A program made the translations under genes and the position numbers. A stretch of DNA of 64,000 nucleotides from Podaxis mareebaensis (Eukaryota > Basidiomycota > Agaricomycetes > Agaricales > Agaricaceae). The stretch is taken from contig JAEUWP010000262.1 of the NCBI GenBank assembly GCA_018524725.1, positions 182,206 through 246,205 on the forward strand. The letters are read 5' to 3'. Under the pieces are notes generated by a model that was given only the letters and a program-made list of their open reading frames with translations, searched no databases and was not told the origin of the DNA. Shown here one piece after another: positions 46,018-60,499 of this stretch (position 1 is the first letter of the stretch; every line of letters starts with the position of its first letter).

Positions 46018-47083
46018 CTACGCCCTCAAATATTCCTCGGCGACAAATCTCGACACCTCTTCCAGCATCTCCTCAGTACATTCGTGCCCAACCCCTTCCT
46101 GCACTATCACCTTCTTCACACCCTTGGGTCCCACCTCAAGACGCTCTACAAAGTTCCGACTTGCCTCCCACGGTACCAGTTTATCTACCGCCCCGGAGAG
46201 TACCAGTATCTTTTTGCCCAGAAACGGGTTAGAGTCGTCTGCGCGGTCGAACGCCTTCGCCACAGGGTCTTTTCGATTGACGAGCTCAATGAGCCCTTGC
46301 GGAAAGTAGGGTGGCGTAATAGGAATAGATTGCTTCATCGCCCTTCCTCGCATTAGTCTCAGGTAGTCTGGACATCCGATGATGGGGATCCCGAAACTAA
46401 CACGCTCATCTACATACACTGTCACTGTGATGTCAAAGAGGTTCATGAGTTGAATCACTTACCTTGGCCGAGAACTATCCAAGCAGAATGACCACCAAGA
46501 CTTTTGCCTGCAACACCCCAAGCACGAATGCTGCGATTGCCTGTGGGAAAGAGGAATGCAGGCAGAAAATCGATAAGGTAGGAAACATCTGATGCCGTCC
46601 CAGCTACGCTACGTGAGAAGGTGATATAGACTATATGTTCACCGGTAAAACGCACTTTGAATCGCGTACATATCCAGCCTTGCCACTTCGTTAACCCAGG
46701 GGAGGACAGGCCGAGTCTATGTGCTTACGCGTGTCGCTCATTATTGATTTCAGGATCCTTGTTCCAGCCGTTGTTTAGTTTCGGATCGCGGAGTCGTCCA
46801 CCATGGTTCCGATGGTCCTTTCAGTCTCTTTAGCATCAGAGGAGACTTCGTAGTGGAGTCATACAAAGGTGATGATCACGAGTTCAGGCGCGTCTTGCGA
46901 GCCTTCGGGCTCACGAGAGCGTTCCAGTATGACTTCCGCGTATTGTTTGATTTCCGAAGCGGAACCATGGCGGCCATGGAGAAGAAATAACGCGATCACG
47001 GGCCGATTAGAGGAATTGAGAGGGTTGAGAGTAAAGACATTGACAGCCAGCCCAGCTATCAAGAGTTGCTCTGACTGGATCAT
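46018..47083 (-). CDS. Alpha/beta-hydrolase fold protein
   Basis: Likely cytosolic serine hydrolase or esterase of unknown substrate. It starts MIQSEQLLIAGLAVNVF with no clear secretion signal. VIALFLLHGRHGSA forms the oxyanion region, and VIITF/DHRNHGGRLRDPKLN is completed across an intron. The nucleophile elbow is GVAGKSLGGHS (Ser), the acid is probably in VLSGAVDKLVPW, and the His is GVGHECTEEM, so all three catalytic positions are present. Four or five exons are needed, with introns near 46833-46868, 46690-46735 and 46610-46650. The stop is TAG at 46018-46020. Nothing in the neighbourhood points to a pathway. Confidence 0.85.
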
Positions 47084-47202
47084 AAGTGACTAGTGGGAGA
47101 CTGAACAAGCCTGGATATCGATTGAACCATTACTTTATATGATGGATCTATGGGTACTAGCAGGTGATCTAACATACAAGAGAAAAAAGTTCACACAGTG
47201 GA

Positions 47203-49806
<2,604 letters not shown>

Positions 49807-50164
49807 TGATGTGCAAAGATTAAGAGGAATGTAAGAAATGGGTAGTAAGGTGATGAAAGGTGAGGAAGGGGTGTGTGGGCAGCGGAGTCAGAAAAATAGT
49901 AAACAGTCATGCGGTGCACAGCAACAAGGACAAATAATGACTGATTCACAGCCTAATTAGGAACGCTCAGAGCGCACTGCAAAATCACAACTCTATTAAT
50001 ACTGCTAGCGGGATATCATACACAAATGGGTAGACAGCAAGTGAAACAGCAATGGGTATAAGAAGCAGTACTGGATATGTAGTCAGGTCCTTTATATATG
50101 TCAAAACATCAAGTTCGATGGCTCTGGGAAATCAGAAAGCGCTCAAGCTAGAGAGATCTCATAG
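49807..50164. other. Intergenic region between DBP2 and the Ras-type gene
   Basis: This 358 bp contains the DBP2 promoter and 5' leader and the 3' flank of the small GTPase gene. No additional gene is seen. Confidence 0.6.
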
Positions 50165-51092
50165 TTACATGATGACGCAACGGTTTTTCCTCTTCGGAGA
50201 GGATTGAGGGTATCGCTTCCTCATCTGTCGAACAAGATCTTCAAAAACATCGTTAATATGCCAATTGCGCTTCGCAGAGGTTTCATAGAAAGGGAGATCC
50301 CAACGACTAGCAAGGGACTGGATGGTGTTTCTTTGCACCTCGCGTTCGTTCACAAGGTCCAGTTTTGTTCCAGCTACCACTATAGGTACCGTCTGTAAAA
50401 AAAAAATATGAAACTTGGCTACGGTCGACAGAAATGCAATTCAGACGTACTGAGTCGTTTCCTTTAATGCGGAAGATCTGCTTTCGTAAATAATCGACTT
50501 CTTTCAGACTCGTTTCTTGTGTAAGGCTGCCAGAATAGTCCCAATTATCGCCTGTGAGAGGACAACATGGTTGAGCAGCACTATACCTGAACACGAGTAT
50601 AAACCCTCGGCCGGACTAAGCCCAATGTTGGCGCATGGAAAAGAGGAAACATCTCTGGTCTCGCACCTTGATGTAAACCTCATGTAGAGATGTAAATTGT
50701 TCAGCACCAGAGGTATCAAGCACTTCAAGCTGTGGCACGGAGATGATAAGTGATACAATCAAGTGTCGTCCTGCAAGCGCACCGAGGTCATTTCGCCGTC
50801 GACCATGAAAGAGCGCCGGTATTCTTCTGCCGAGGGCTGAGTAAAGCAGCGTAAGTGGGACGTGATTTCTGTACCTTCAATTGTCGGATCGTAATTCTCA
50901 ATAAATTCGTCGCGTATGAAGCGGACTGCGGGTTATTTTAGATATTATATCAGTTAGAAGGAGGATAGGCGACTTGCCTGTGAGGGCAGACTTGCCAACG
51001 CCTCCAGCTGCAACGTCATGAGACCTCTGCATTTTCGGAAAATAAGAAAAGTAAAACTCACCGCCCAAGACAACAATATTGAATTGCTGCAT
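50165..51092 (-). CDS. Ras/Rap-type small GTPase (Rsr1/Krev-1-like)
   Basis: Membrane-anchored GTP switch. The P-loop VVLGAGGVGKSALT is restored across the first intron. Switch I is FIENYDPTIEEEYRRS; the G3 region is LEVLDTSGAEQF; then LHEVYIKSGRGFILVFSLTQE, G4 VAGTKLDL, and G5 YETSAKRNWHI. The polybasic end KRKNR precedes a CVIM CAAX box for prenylation. The Gly-Ala-Glu-Gln of switch II keeps the Gln equivalent to Ras Q61. At least six introns; the one in the P-loop exon (CTCACAG/gcaagt) uses a GC donor. Similarity is closest to the Ras/Rap/Rsr1 group that controls polarity or growth signalling; the exact orthologue is not fixed. It is divergent from the cyclophilin gene, 171 bp apart. Confidence 0.9.
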
Positions 51093-51263
51093 GCTGTTGC
51101 GTGAGATGGACAGGATGGGGTAGCAGAGGCAAAGGAAGGAAGGTGAATGAGGAGGAGAGAACTGCCAGAGATATATGTTTGCATGCAAGGTGCTCTCAAG
51201 TCCCTGAATGCATGTTGGCCGTGAGATTGTTCTGAGTCCCACCATCACTTGCCCTCGTACATC

Positions 51264-52487
51264 ATGGTTCGCCCAAGAGTTTTCATGGATTTTGTTGTCA
51301 ACGGCGAATCATACGGACGGTTGGTTTACATCTCTCCTCCCTCAGTCGCGTTTTGACTTTTCTGGATGCAGTGTGATCTTTGAGCTTTTCAGCGATTCCG
51401 CCCCCAAAACAGCCGAAAAGTATGCTGTGTTTTCACTCCTCGGCGTTACAGGGTTGTTGATTTGAGTACTTTCACAGTTTTCGCGCTCTCTGTACAGGAG
51501 AGAAGGGTATTTCAGCAAATGGAAATCCCTTGTATTACAAAAACAGCATCATACATCGTTCCATTAAGGGTTTCATGATCCAGGGAGGAGGTACGCTTTT
51601 CATCTCTGGACGATTGAAATTCATGCCCGACCTCTAAACGTCGACTAGACTTCACTAAACGCAACGGTACTGGTGGTGAATCCATCTACGGGGGAACATT
51701 TTCGGACGAGGATTTGCAGCGACCTCTGGATTCTCCTGCCCTTCTTTGCATGGCGAACAAAGGGCCCAATACCAACGGCTCCCAGTTCTTCATCACCCTC
51801 CGGGAGTGTCCTCATCTCAACGGTTAGTCGGATAATTGCGTGGTACTTCGCCATCCTTACCTAACACATTCTAGGTAAGCACGTAGTCTTCGGTCAGGTC
51901 ATTAAGGGGTATGAGGAGGTCATCCAGAGGCTCGTGGAAGTACCGGTGGACGGCAAGGATCGGCCCATAACACCCATCGTTATCGTAAATTGTGGTGAGC
52001 TTGAGCTCAGGAGGCACAAAGAGACGAGTGAGTGGCCCGTGTGTGGAGAACGTAATCCAATGACTTTGTATTGTTCTAGGTGGTCATGGCGGGCATCCTC
52101 TGAATCACTCAAAAGCCAAAAAACACAGAAGTCGCCGGCGTTCTCCTTCAAGTGCCTCAGACAGCGATAATCGTCGACAGCGGAAAAGAAGTAAACACGA
52201 GGGAACCGATTCCGACATCCAAAGTGCAACCAGAGCACAGTGGGATAGGAAAGAGACAGAAGAAGAGTATGATGCTAGGTTGGAGAGAGAAGAAGCAGAG
52301 CGACTGGAACTGGAGAGAAAAAAAATTCTCGTTCATATAAAAGAGACATTTTCGAAAGAGCCCTCACAGACTGGGGTTCGTTACAAAGGCATGTACCATT
52401 TATTCTCGGTTCTACGAGGTCCTGACACATCCAATAGGCAGAGGCCGGATGAAGTATGTCGATCCAGAACACCAGCACAGGTCCTGA
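51264..52487 (+). CDS. Cyclophilin (peptidyl-prolyl isomerase) with RS-like C-terminal extension
   Basis: It starts [27 protein letters not shown]. The cyclophilin core follows: [84 protein letters not shown]. Active-site residues Arg (HRSIKGF), Phe, Gln (SQFFI) and Phe are present, while the usual Trp near the C-terminus of the core is His in ECPHLNG, typical of cyclosporin-weak nuclear forms. After the core come [23 protein letters not shown] and a charged coiled coil ([20 protein letters not shown]). The last exon is read [16 protein letters not shown] after a GC-AG intron (52390-52438). This is the layout of RS-cyclophilins (PPIG/CypRS) associated with splicing. Confidence 0.9.
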
Positions 52488-52545
52488 AATTTATATACTT
52501 GAACGCTGTACAATCCTATTCATGTAAAGAGACAGAGAAACATAG

Positions 52546-54360
52546 TTATGATTCATCCCTATTCGTCTTTTCTCCTCCTTCTGCATTCTGTATCCCGACT
52601 TCATTCTCCGACGCACTTTCCTTGTTGGCGGCTACGTTTGCAAAGCTTAGTGTTGGTCTGACATTGGGGGCAAGAGTTCGAGAGGGTGCTCGGGGGGACG
52701 ATACAGCAGCCGCAGCCGAGGGGGGAGGTGTTCGCGTGCGAGCCAAGGGCCGCTCGGATCCAGATCGGGAATTAGTTCTTGACATGGATAAACGGTCACG
52801 ATCCTTCTCGACACGTTCTGTGATCTCTTTCTCTCTTGCGGACACATCAACAGGTCTGGAGGATATCAAAGAGGATTTACCTAAAGAAGCAGAAAAGACA
52901 CCATACCTAGCAGCGCCAAAAGGATTCGAACGGGACGAAGCTGGTGGAGTAGGGCCCATCTTGGGAGATGACAATGGACTAGGTGAGGCTGAGGCATTGC
53001 CAGAGCGGGGCAAGAGATCTAGTTTCCGTCGACCCATCTGAGGTGTAGGTGGGGTTGAGCCGCTGGCTGAGTAATGGATATTCAGGAGTGAGAATCACGG
53101 GTATCACACTCATTACTCACGAGAGATGTTACCGCGCGTCCCAGGTCTCGGTCGTGCAGTACTCCGCCAGTCTCCCTCGTCAGCGGCGGAGTGTGCTGTT
53201 TCTGCCTTTGCACGCAGGCTACCAAATCTACTGCCCGGCCCTTCTTCTGTCGAAGACGGCTTGAATTTTGATCCGATGGTCCATACTTCTTCTTTATCGG
53301 CGATAGAACTTTCCCCGTTGGTAAAACCAGATCCTTTGCGCTTGGGAGCTTCTGGTTCCGGAAGTCTCGAGGGACGTTGAGAACGCCAGTCGTCCACGGT
53401 CTCGGATACGCTCGGTAACCTCTCGGGAGCGCCCTCAAACTTGCGACGTGATGAATCTCTAGAATGGGGGAGGTCGGGAAGGGGGCCCTCGCGTCGCCAT
53501 GGACTATCGAACTTGGAGTTATCTTCTGCAGCTGTATGACTGAAAGTCCTCTCTTTGGCTGGATACCGCAGTGTGAGGAATTGGCAATCAAGAAGTAAAA
53601 ATTCACTCACGAGGCTCAGCAACGCTAACACGAATTGTCCGCCCAGATAAAACCTGAAAGGAATCAGAATCTATTCAAAGTGTGGGCTCCATAAACTCAT
53701 ACCTGACCATTATACGTGAGAGCACCCTTCAAACCTTCCAGATCTTCAAATTCGACATAACCAAACCCCTTAGGCTTCTCGTCTCGATCCTTGATAATTT
53801 TGACTGACTGTCTCATGAAGGGTAAGTAACTAGAAGAAGATGATCTCAACAGAGTCATACCTTGACATTCTGGAAGAAGCGCCCCAGATCACTTTCTACC
53901 AAATCAAAGGCGAGGTTCCCCACGAAAGCAGTGTAAGGTGGTTGGGTTGGTAAGGGTATGTCATCGCGAACTGGCGCTGCCCTCTCCGCTAAAATAGGAT
54001 AATGAAAACATGAGGTTTTGTGAAAACAGACGACTCACGTCTCGAGGCTAGAAAATCGTCCCGCCTTGACGGATGCTCGTTACTCTCCTTGGGAGCAGCT
54101 GAGAGTAGAATGGTGAGTGAATATAAGCTTGGACTACAAATATGACATACGAGCACTTGGCAATGCGTCCATTTCATCCGCCCATGACCCTAGAGCTATA
54201 GGAACGATCTCAGTACCTAGGGATAAGATGGGATTCAGCTCAAGAAACTTACTAGAGTCCCCAAGGAACTCGCTGAGAGCGATTTTCTTAGCCTTTTTAG
54301 GTGCTGAGGAAAGCAAGGTTCAGTAGAACTCGAGACAGATAGTGGAGATGACATACGCAT
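52546..54360 (-). CDS. TIF3: Eukaryotic translation initiation factor 4B-like RNA-binding protein
   Basis: Stimulates eIF4A helicase during mRNA scanning. The first coding exon holds only ATGC (54360-54357). It continues PKKAKKIALSEFLGDS and SWADEMDALPSA, both conserved in eIF4B. The single RRM is PPYTAFVGNLAFDLVESDLGRFF (RNP2), then VKIIKDRDEKPKGFGYVEFED (RNP1), VLSGRTIRVSVAEP. After the RRM come Arg/Asp/Ser-rich repeats containing DSPWRREGPLP, DDWRSQRPSRL and EGDWRSTARPRPG, like the yeast Tif3 repeats, and a C-terminal Ser/Pro region with a charged helix. The stop is TAA 52546-52548. Seven or more introns. Convergent with the cyclophilin, 58 bp apart. Confidence 0.88.
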
Positions 54361-55179
54361 CTACAATGTTGCGCTCGCTTAATGATAACAGTGCGAGGAG
54401 CAGGGATGGGAGGATATTTTTCAGAGTATGTACGGCTGTTTGTGATCACTCATCAATGGCACCCTTCTCATCGTATATCACATGATTTATCCCGCGCTCG
54501 GTGCCACACAAGTGGGACAAGTTTTCCGAGGAGATAAACCGATACTGTACCGTGCAAGGCTTGCAACTCAGCTCTGCCATAATTCATAACACTTTATTCT
54601 GCCCTAGGCTATGGGTTACGATGGAGTACAGGCTATGAGAGCACCTCAATTCCACCAAAAATTCGATTAAAATACTAATACCTGGCTAGTGTTGCTGGCT
54701 AGTGTGTGTGGTAACATCATACTGACTCAATCAAGCTGATAAAATCACTCCAGCTTTGCCTGGGTGGACATTCTGTGAGCCTGAGAAGCTATGGAGAGGT
54801 TGGGCTAGAGGTTCACATTAGCACCTCAGACCCCAAAGTAAGGAGCTACTGGATGGATGGGTGACTCACTCTCAGGATTTGTAGATTCTCACTCTCAGGG
54901 TTTAGGCCCACTGATGAATATATGCAGGGTGGTTGCCCCCTCTCCTCCTTCCCTACACTTCCATCACCATACAGCTTCTAAAATTCCTCACCAAAACCCT
55001 CCTCCTGCTGTTCCTCAATGAACTTCTTCTACCTCTATACAACCCTAAGGTAGATGACACCAGGAACAAGCACCTTATGTAATATATATTATGTAAGTGC
55101 CAAGCCTGGCAAAATCTGAGAGTCTGAAAATTCAAAAAATGTCAGACAAGTGATCTAAACCAAAGATAGTCTAGCAGCC
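54361..55179. other. Boundary between euchromatin and transposon cluster
   Basis: Up to about 54560 the sequence has normal CG content and is the eIF4B promoter region. Beyond about 54600 CG dinucleotides nearly vanish and TG/CA rise. A duplicated phrase (tggctagtgt) sits at about 54690-54710. No gene is seen. Confidence 0.6.
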
Positions 55180-56950
55180 TCAGAAAATCTCTCTGCATAC
55201 TCTAATTGAAGTTTCTTCCTGATTTCTGGGGACAATACACAATGCCCATGGTATTTCCTATTGGCCTATACAGCCTCTGGGCCAGATAAGTCTTGTGCAT
55301 AGGCATCAACAAACCATGCTGTACAGTTTGCATAACTATCACAAAAGGATGATTAATAAGCAATAGGTTTATACACATTGAATAGTGAGCATACTGTTGA
55401 ATTTGGATGAGAGGGATGGAGTTGAGGCAAGTCTTTACATTGGCCTCCATTTCCTCAATAGTTGATATCATTGGGGAGCTCCTGTACTGGAGCTTGGCTA
55501 CACCCTAATACTGCTCAATAAAATTGAGCTCAGTGGTATTTGGGATAAAAATCACAAAGATGACCACATGAAGTAATCAGTTCCTTGAGATGTGACTTCT
55601 GATTTACAAAATCAGGCTGGGTAAATAAGAGCTGATGACAGCAGCAGTCTGTACATCCAGGCTCACATTTGAACCCATTACACTGAGCTCTGAGATCACC
55701 AGTATCTGGTCACAATCCTCACTCCTTGATGATTGTAGCCATACCCTTGAACCAACCTAGCATAGTTGGATGATCATCTAGGTGGTAGAAGTCCTGATGG
55801 TATATAATACCATCCCTTTCATAAGTAGTTGACTGCATTTTGGGCCCATTTTTGTGATGCCACCATGTTTCATGAGAGAATTTCGGCATCTGTCAAGCTG
55901 AGAGTGCATCAGGAGCATGACATTGATGGCTTGGAGCCATTGGTTTTTGCTTTGAAAATGTCAACTGCTTTGTCAACCTGGGCCAAAAGATCTTCACAAC
56001 CAAAGTATCTATCTCTGTTCTTTCCTGCTCTGAATAGAATACAAGCTTCTCTATATACAACTCATCAGAAGAGTCCATATGAATGATCTAAAAATAACAC
56101 ACACTCTCTTGCATGTGTCAAACATCCCCAGTCAGGTATCAAGAAGTCCAACACCATCACTGACTGGCCCTCTCCTTTCTCTCCATCAACATCCTCTGTA
56201 CTGGATGTGACCACTTCATCCTCCTCCAATCATTCTTATAGAATGTTGACTCATTGTGTGTGACAAGGACCAAACAGAACCACTCTATTTGAGGGACAGG
56301 AAAACCAGTGGGTATTGACTGTATATTGCATTGTTGTCATAAGTAATCATCTGTCTTTCATAGTGCTCCTTCCAATAGGCAATAAATCCCCTCCAGTACT
56401 CAACTACATCTTCTTGCTCATGCCCATCAACATACATGCCATTTTGCTTCCACACATATCACCAACTGAGTCAATGAAGCCACTATTGTGCTGTATGAAG
56501 AGTGGTGCTATTGGATGCTACCAAACCAAGGTATGCACAGACAGATAGAGAGGAGGTATAGTCAATGACATCCTGAGCCTGTATGTATCCATTCTTCCCC
56601 TTTTCAATGAGATATAACTGAAGATCATTTGAAAAGTCTTCATTGTTGATAATTAATGTGACAACTGTATTGTTGTAGTTGTATAAGGGGAGCTTTTTTG
56701 AGTGCAGGTAACTGTAGATCCACATCTGTATAGTGCAAGTATGACTGACACTCTTTCCAGCAGCTTTAACAGCCAGTGTTATAAACTCACCCTGGCTGTC
56801 CCACACCAGTATCATCTCCCATACCCTCATCCATGAGCTTAGCCTCCCCAATGCTTCTCGAGGCACTACCACTGATACAAACAACTCACCCAACAATTCC
56901 ACATATTATCACAATAAAGCCTTTGCCAACAGATATCTCCCCAGATATGC
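55180..56950 (-). pseudogene. Decayed DDE-superfamily transposase (agaric Tc1/mariner-like type)
   Basis: Minus-strand conceptual pieces in the right order match a DDE transposase common in Agaricomycetes. N-terminal helix-turn-helix: NGYIQAQDVIDY (near 56570). Next GMYVDGHEQEDVVEYWRGF (about 56370-56430), KGEGQSVMVLDFLIPDWGCL (about 56110-56180), and KNRDRYFGCEDLLAQVDKA (about 55950-56010). Then HPTMLGWFKGMA and CTDCCCHQLLFTQPDFVNQK (about 55590-55770), the GHLCDFYPKYH ... LNFIEQY block with the final catalytic Glu (about 55500-55570), and SIPLIQIQQYAHYS (about 55390). Stops (mostly TGA/TAG) and at least two frameshifts interrupt it. Terminal inverted repeats were not identified. Confidence 0.8.
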
Positions 56951-57339
56951 ATCTCTATTCTCCAAAGATTGGCTGACACCTGGCCTCTTATTCTATTCAA
57001 CTGACAGGATGACAACTGAAATACTGCACATCACTTGGGAGAATGCTCCCTTCACCCACATCTTTGATCTCAATGGTTTGTACATCCAGACCATCACCAA
57101 TGACTTCAATCAATCCTGGGCCCATAGTTGGAAGATGATTCCCTATGCTGGAGAACTAATAGTATTCCTCCATCCTTACCTGATGTACCTGCTGGAAGTT
57201 GTTCCTCATATCATCCAATATGAAGTCACCCATGGACTCTACCTCTGAGAAGTAGAAGTTTATCATGTTGATCCTAACTCCAAGGATCCCCCTGTCTATC
57301 CCTCTGCAGTGTACCCAACTGCCTCTGCTCTACAGTCTC

Positions 57340-57356
57340 AACTCTAATGTCCCAGG
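57340..57356. repeat. Left target-site duplication of the LINE
   Basis: The 17 bases aactctaatgtcccagg recur exactly at 63705-63721, directly after the poly(A) tail. They mark the pre-insertion target sequence. Confidence 0.9.
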
Positions 57357-57491
57357 TTTGTCCCACTAACTCCTGGATCTGCCTGGGATGACTCCCAACC
57401 CACAGACCCTCTTCCTGCCCTCCCCACTTTCACCCCCCTTTCCCCTCCTTCCTGCACACAGCCTCAGGCTGATGCACAGCTGACCCATGGA

Positions 57492-59504
57492 ATGGATTGG
57501 TCAGCAATCTGCAACACCCTTGGTGACATCTTCATAGACATTGATGTCACAAACTCATCAGATGCTAAAGGATTAGACATCCTTACAGCACTCCTTTCCT
57601 TCACCTCCAGTTGGTTTTCCTTGTGGGCCAATAATGGAGGGGATTTTTCTTCATTTGAGGGCACTCATTCCCTCATCAACTTCATCCAAACCATTGCTCA
57701 TTTAGAGCAATTACGCAACAAAGCTGTCCCCTTCAGCAACCACAATGTGCATCTATATGATGCTATTTCCATGCAATTTCCTCCCTCCCATACTCTCTCT
57801 CCCATGCCCACTCCCATGTCAACTGGCCACTGCCAAGAACATTGGGCTGAAAAAGCACTGGCAGTGTCCTTCCCAACCCCTTCAAATGTTCATGGGATTT
57901 TCCCAGAACATCCCACTCCCCTGTCTGACTCTATGGGATCTTCCCAAGAATCAGAATCTTTGCAACTCACTAAGGATACTGCACAAGCAATTGCCCTATT
58001 GTGCCTCCCCCCTGCCGATCCAATGAAACCAGGTGAGTCATCATCTTCTAATGTTGATGCTGACATGCTTCCTCCTTCCCTGTCCCAACCTACTCCCCCA
58101 GCTGCTCCTGGTCAGAAGGACCAGGAAAAAGCCAACCTTAACCCTAGTTCCTAGTCTACAGTGACCCAACACTGGGTGCCTCACAAAACAGTAGCCGTTC
58201 CCACACAGCATAAGCCTATTGTGGCCCCTGCCTTCCCCCTTCAGGCCCCACTTCCTTCTCTCCATCCCACTCCACTGTCCTCTACCCCCCCCCCCCCCAA
58301 TCAACAAGGCTACCAAACCTCAGTACAGGTCTGGCATGCCTTCTTCCCCTTCAACTCAGAAGTCATCATATTCTAAAGTGGCTTCTCAAACCCCTCTCAA
58401 AGTAGAAGAGCTGCAAAAGTATGCAGCTCTTCAAAATTAATTCCCAAACATGTTGCCAGTTGACATTATCAATTTCCTTTGTAGCTCAGGAGACATTAAA
58501 TCCCTAGCAACTCAACCTTCATCTTCTCCACACCCTACCTCTCAGCCTAAGGCCACTCAAGGCCCTTCCTGTAAAAATGTTGTCATCCCTTTCAACAACA
58601 CATTTATGCATCTTATGATCATGTCCTTAGACCTCATAGTTTGCTATTGTAACAATGAATTATATCAGAAGAATCTCCCTCTCTACATTGAATCAGTGAA
58701 GCAAAATGAGTGTACACTGTGGCTCAACACGAGTGCTGTTACTTTGGCAACAGAACTCACTGCCATCAAAAAAAAGGCATTACCAATTCTAACCAATCAG
58801 CTTTTGCCTCACTTGACATAAGGAATGCTGTTCACCCCTCACTACCAATGTCAAAATCATTCATTAAACTTACCAACCTCCCTTATTTCAGGGAGGACGG
58901 TACCCCTCACACAGTGGATGATATCAAACCAGTTATTGATGCCTCCCCATATGCTGATATTGTCAATCATCTTGTTGGTAAACCATGCTTCTGCCAGATC
59001 TCCCCTCACTCTGATTTGGCCAATTTATTCTTTGACTTGTGGGACTCTCAATCAGCTTCACAAGTGAAACTCTACATCAACCATACTATTCTCTTTGAGA
59101 ATAGAGTATGTACTTTCTGAGGTGCCACCATGTGAGTAGCCAGCCCTTTATGTAATTGCTGCTGGAGATGGGGCCACTCCACTCACTTGTGTAAAGCCCA
59201 CAACCCTAGGTGTACCATTTGTGGTGATCCTCACCACACCAACAACCACTGCTGCAATGGGTACTGCTGTCATGGCAAACCAGGTCCCAACCCTTGCCCT
59301 CCCACCCCTGCTAACATTTCAGAATGTCCTCACATGACTTCTTTCATTTGTCTATCATGTGGTTCGAAAGAACACCATGTGAACAGCAACAAGTGCCCAT
59401 TTTTCTGTTATCAGTATGATAAAGAATGGATCATAAACAAGCTCAAGGAACTGAAAATGGAGAAGGCTAAGTCTGATTTCAACTCTCATGCTGTAAATGT
59501 CTGA
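57492..59504 (+). pseudogene. LINE ORF1 (nucleic-acid-binding protein), broken
   Basis: The first 220 codons (57492-58154) are open and Pro/Ser-rich with a helical start. Stops and frame changes interrupt after 58154, near 58377, 58439, 58819 and 59118. The C-terminal quarter carries successive Cys/His knuckles: CNCCWRWGHSTHLC, CTICGDPHHTNNHC, CLSCGSKEHHVNSNKC. These are followed by a basic helix (KEWIINKLKELKMEKAK). This is a typical Tad/I-clade ORF1 that coats its own RNA. The TGA just before GATM and the TGA/TAG between knuckle-linked segments sit where the family has Arg. Confidence 0.8.
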
Positions 59505-60468
59505 ACACTTTACTTCGAACAATGCTTTTTCTTTAAGTAACATTTCAATTTGCTCATTTAATGTACAAAAGAACTGGTCTACTGTTGAATTTCTTCTGAA
59601 CTCTCCTTTACTCAAAGACATTCATGTACTATGCTTACAAGAACCTGCCTTTAGGTACATTTGCAACATTCCTTCCACATCGACCTCTGAAGGAGATCTG
59701 ATGGAAGGACCACCTATTCACAAGAATTGGCTTCTACTTCACAATCAATCCATCTCCAAACCCTGCATTCTTACTTACATATGCAACTCTCTGTGTTCCT
59801 TAAACCTGACTATTTACCCAAACATTATATCATCCTCAGACTTTCAAATGTTTTCCTTGTCCATTCCTAGTAAACAATACTTCTTAAATTGCTACTTTGA
59901 AACACATGATTCATCTTCCATCGACTTCCTAGAATTATGTATACACTCCTTCCCCAACAATGTTTGTTATGCAGGGGGGGATTTCAACATGAGGTCTCCT
60001 GAATGGGATCATAATGCACCCCATCATCTGGCATGTGTGGATCTTCTCACAGACATCATGGACATGATTGGACTAACTAGATCCACCCCAATCCAATACT
60101 CTCCAACCCACTTCCCCGATGACCCTAACAAGTCCACAACAGTGATCAATCTCATCTTTGCTGTATCTCCAGAAGGCCTCCCTGCTCCCACCCATTCATA
60201 TCAACATGATTGGAGATCTCGATCTGATCATGTTCCCCTCTATACAAACATTCTGCTCTCCTTGATCACCTACCCTATCATAATCAAATGCACCATCCCT
60301 AGAGATTCTGAAGAAGAAGTCACCTTCCTGTACAACTGCTCCAGATGCTTAAAGTCCATCCCTCCCACCTTCACTTCAGCAGAAGATGTCAATAGATATG
60401 CTGTGTCCATCTTAAACATTATAACAGAAGAATGGAATGCAAATGCTGTCGAAGTCAAAATCTGTTGA
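59497..60468 (+). pseudogene. LINE ORF2 endonuclease domain (APE-like)
   Basis: An open stretch of 323 codons overlaps the end of ORF1 by 8 bases in another frame. It begins with FNVQKNWSTVEFLLN, then VLCLQEPAF with the catalytic Glu. YCFETHD-type sequence is replaced by NCYFETHDSSS, then VCYAGGDFNMRSPEWD with the catalytic Asp/Asn, and WRSRSDHVPL with the final Asp-His. The catalytic set for nicking the target DNA is therefore preserved. The stretch ends in double TGA near 60466-60471, inside the linker to the reverse transcriptase. The overlap suggests ORF2 is normally translated by reinitiation or from a separate start. Confidence 0.85.
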
Positions 60469-60499
60469 TGATCTAAACCATAGTGGAACAATCAATGTT

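Noticed and set aside
57009..57248. 79-codon plus-strand frame as an intact host gene
   Set aside because: It lies in CG-poor repeat DNA, ends in a stop and shifts frame before the LINE; more likely part of an older unclassified element.
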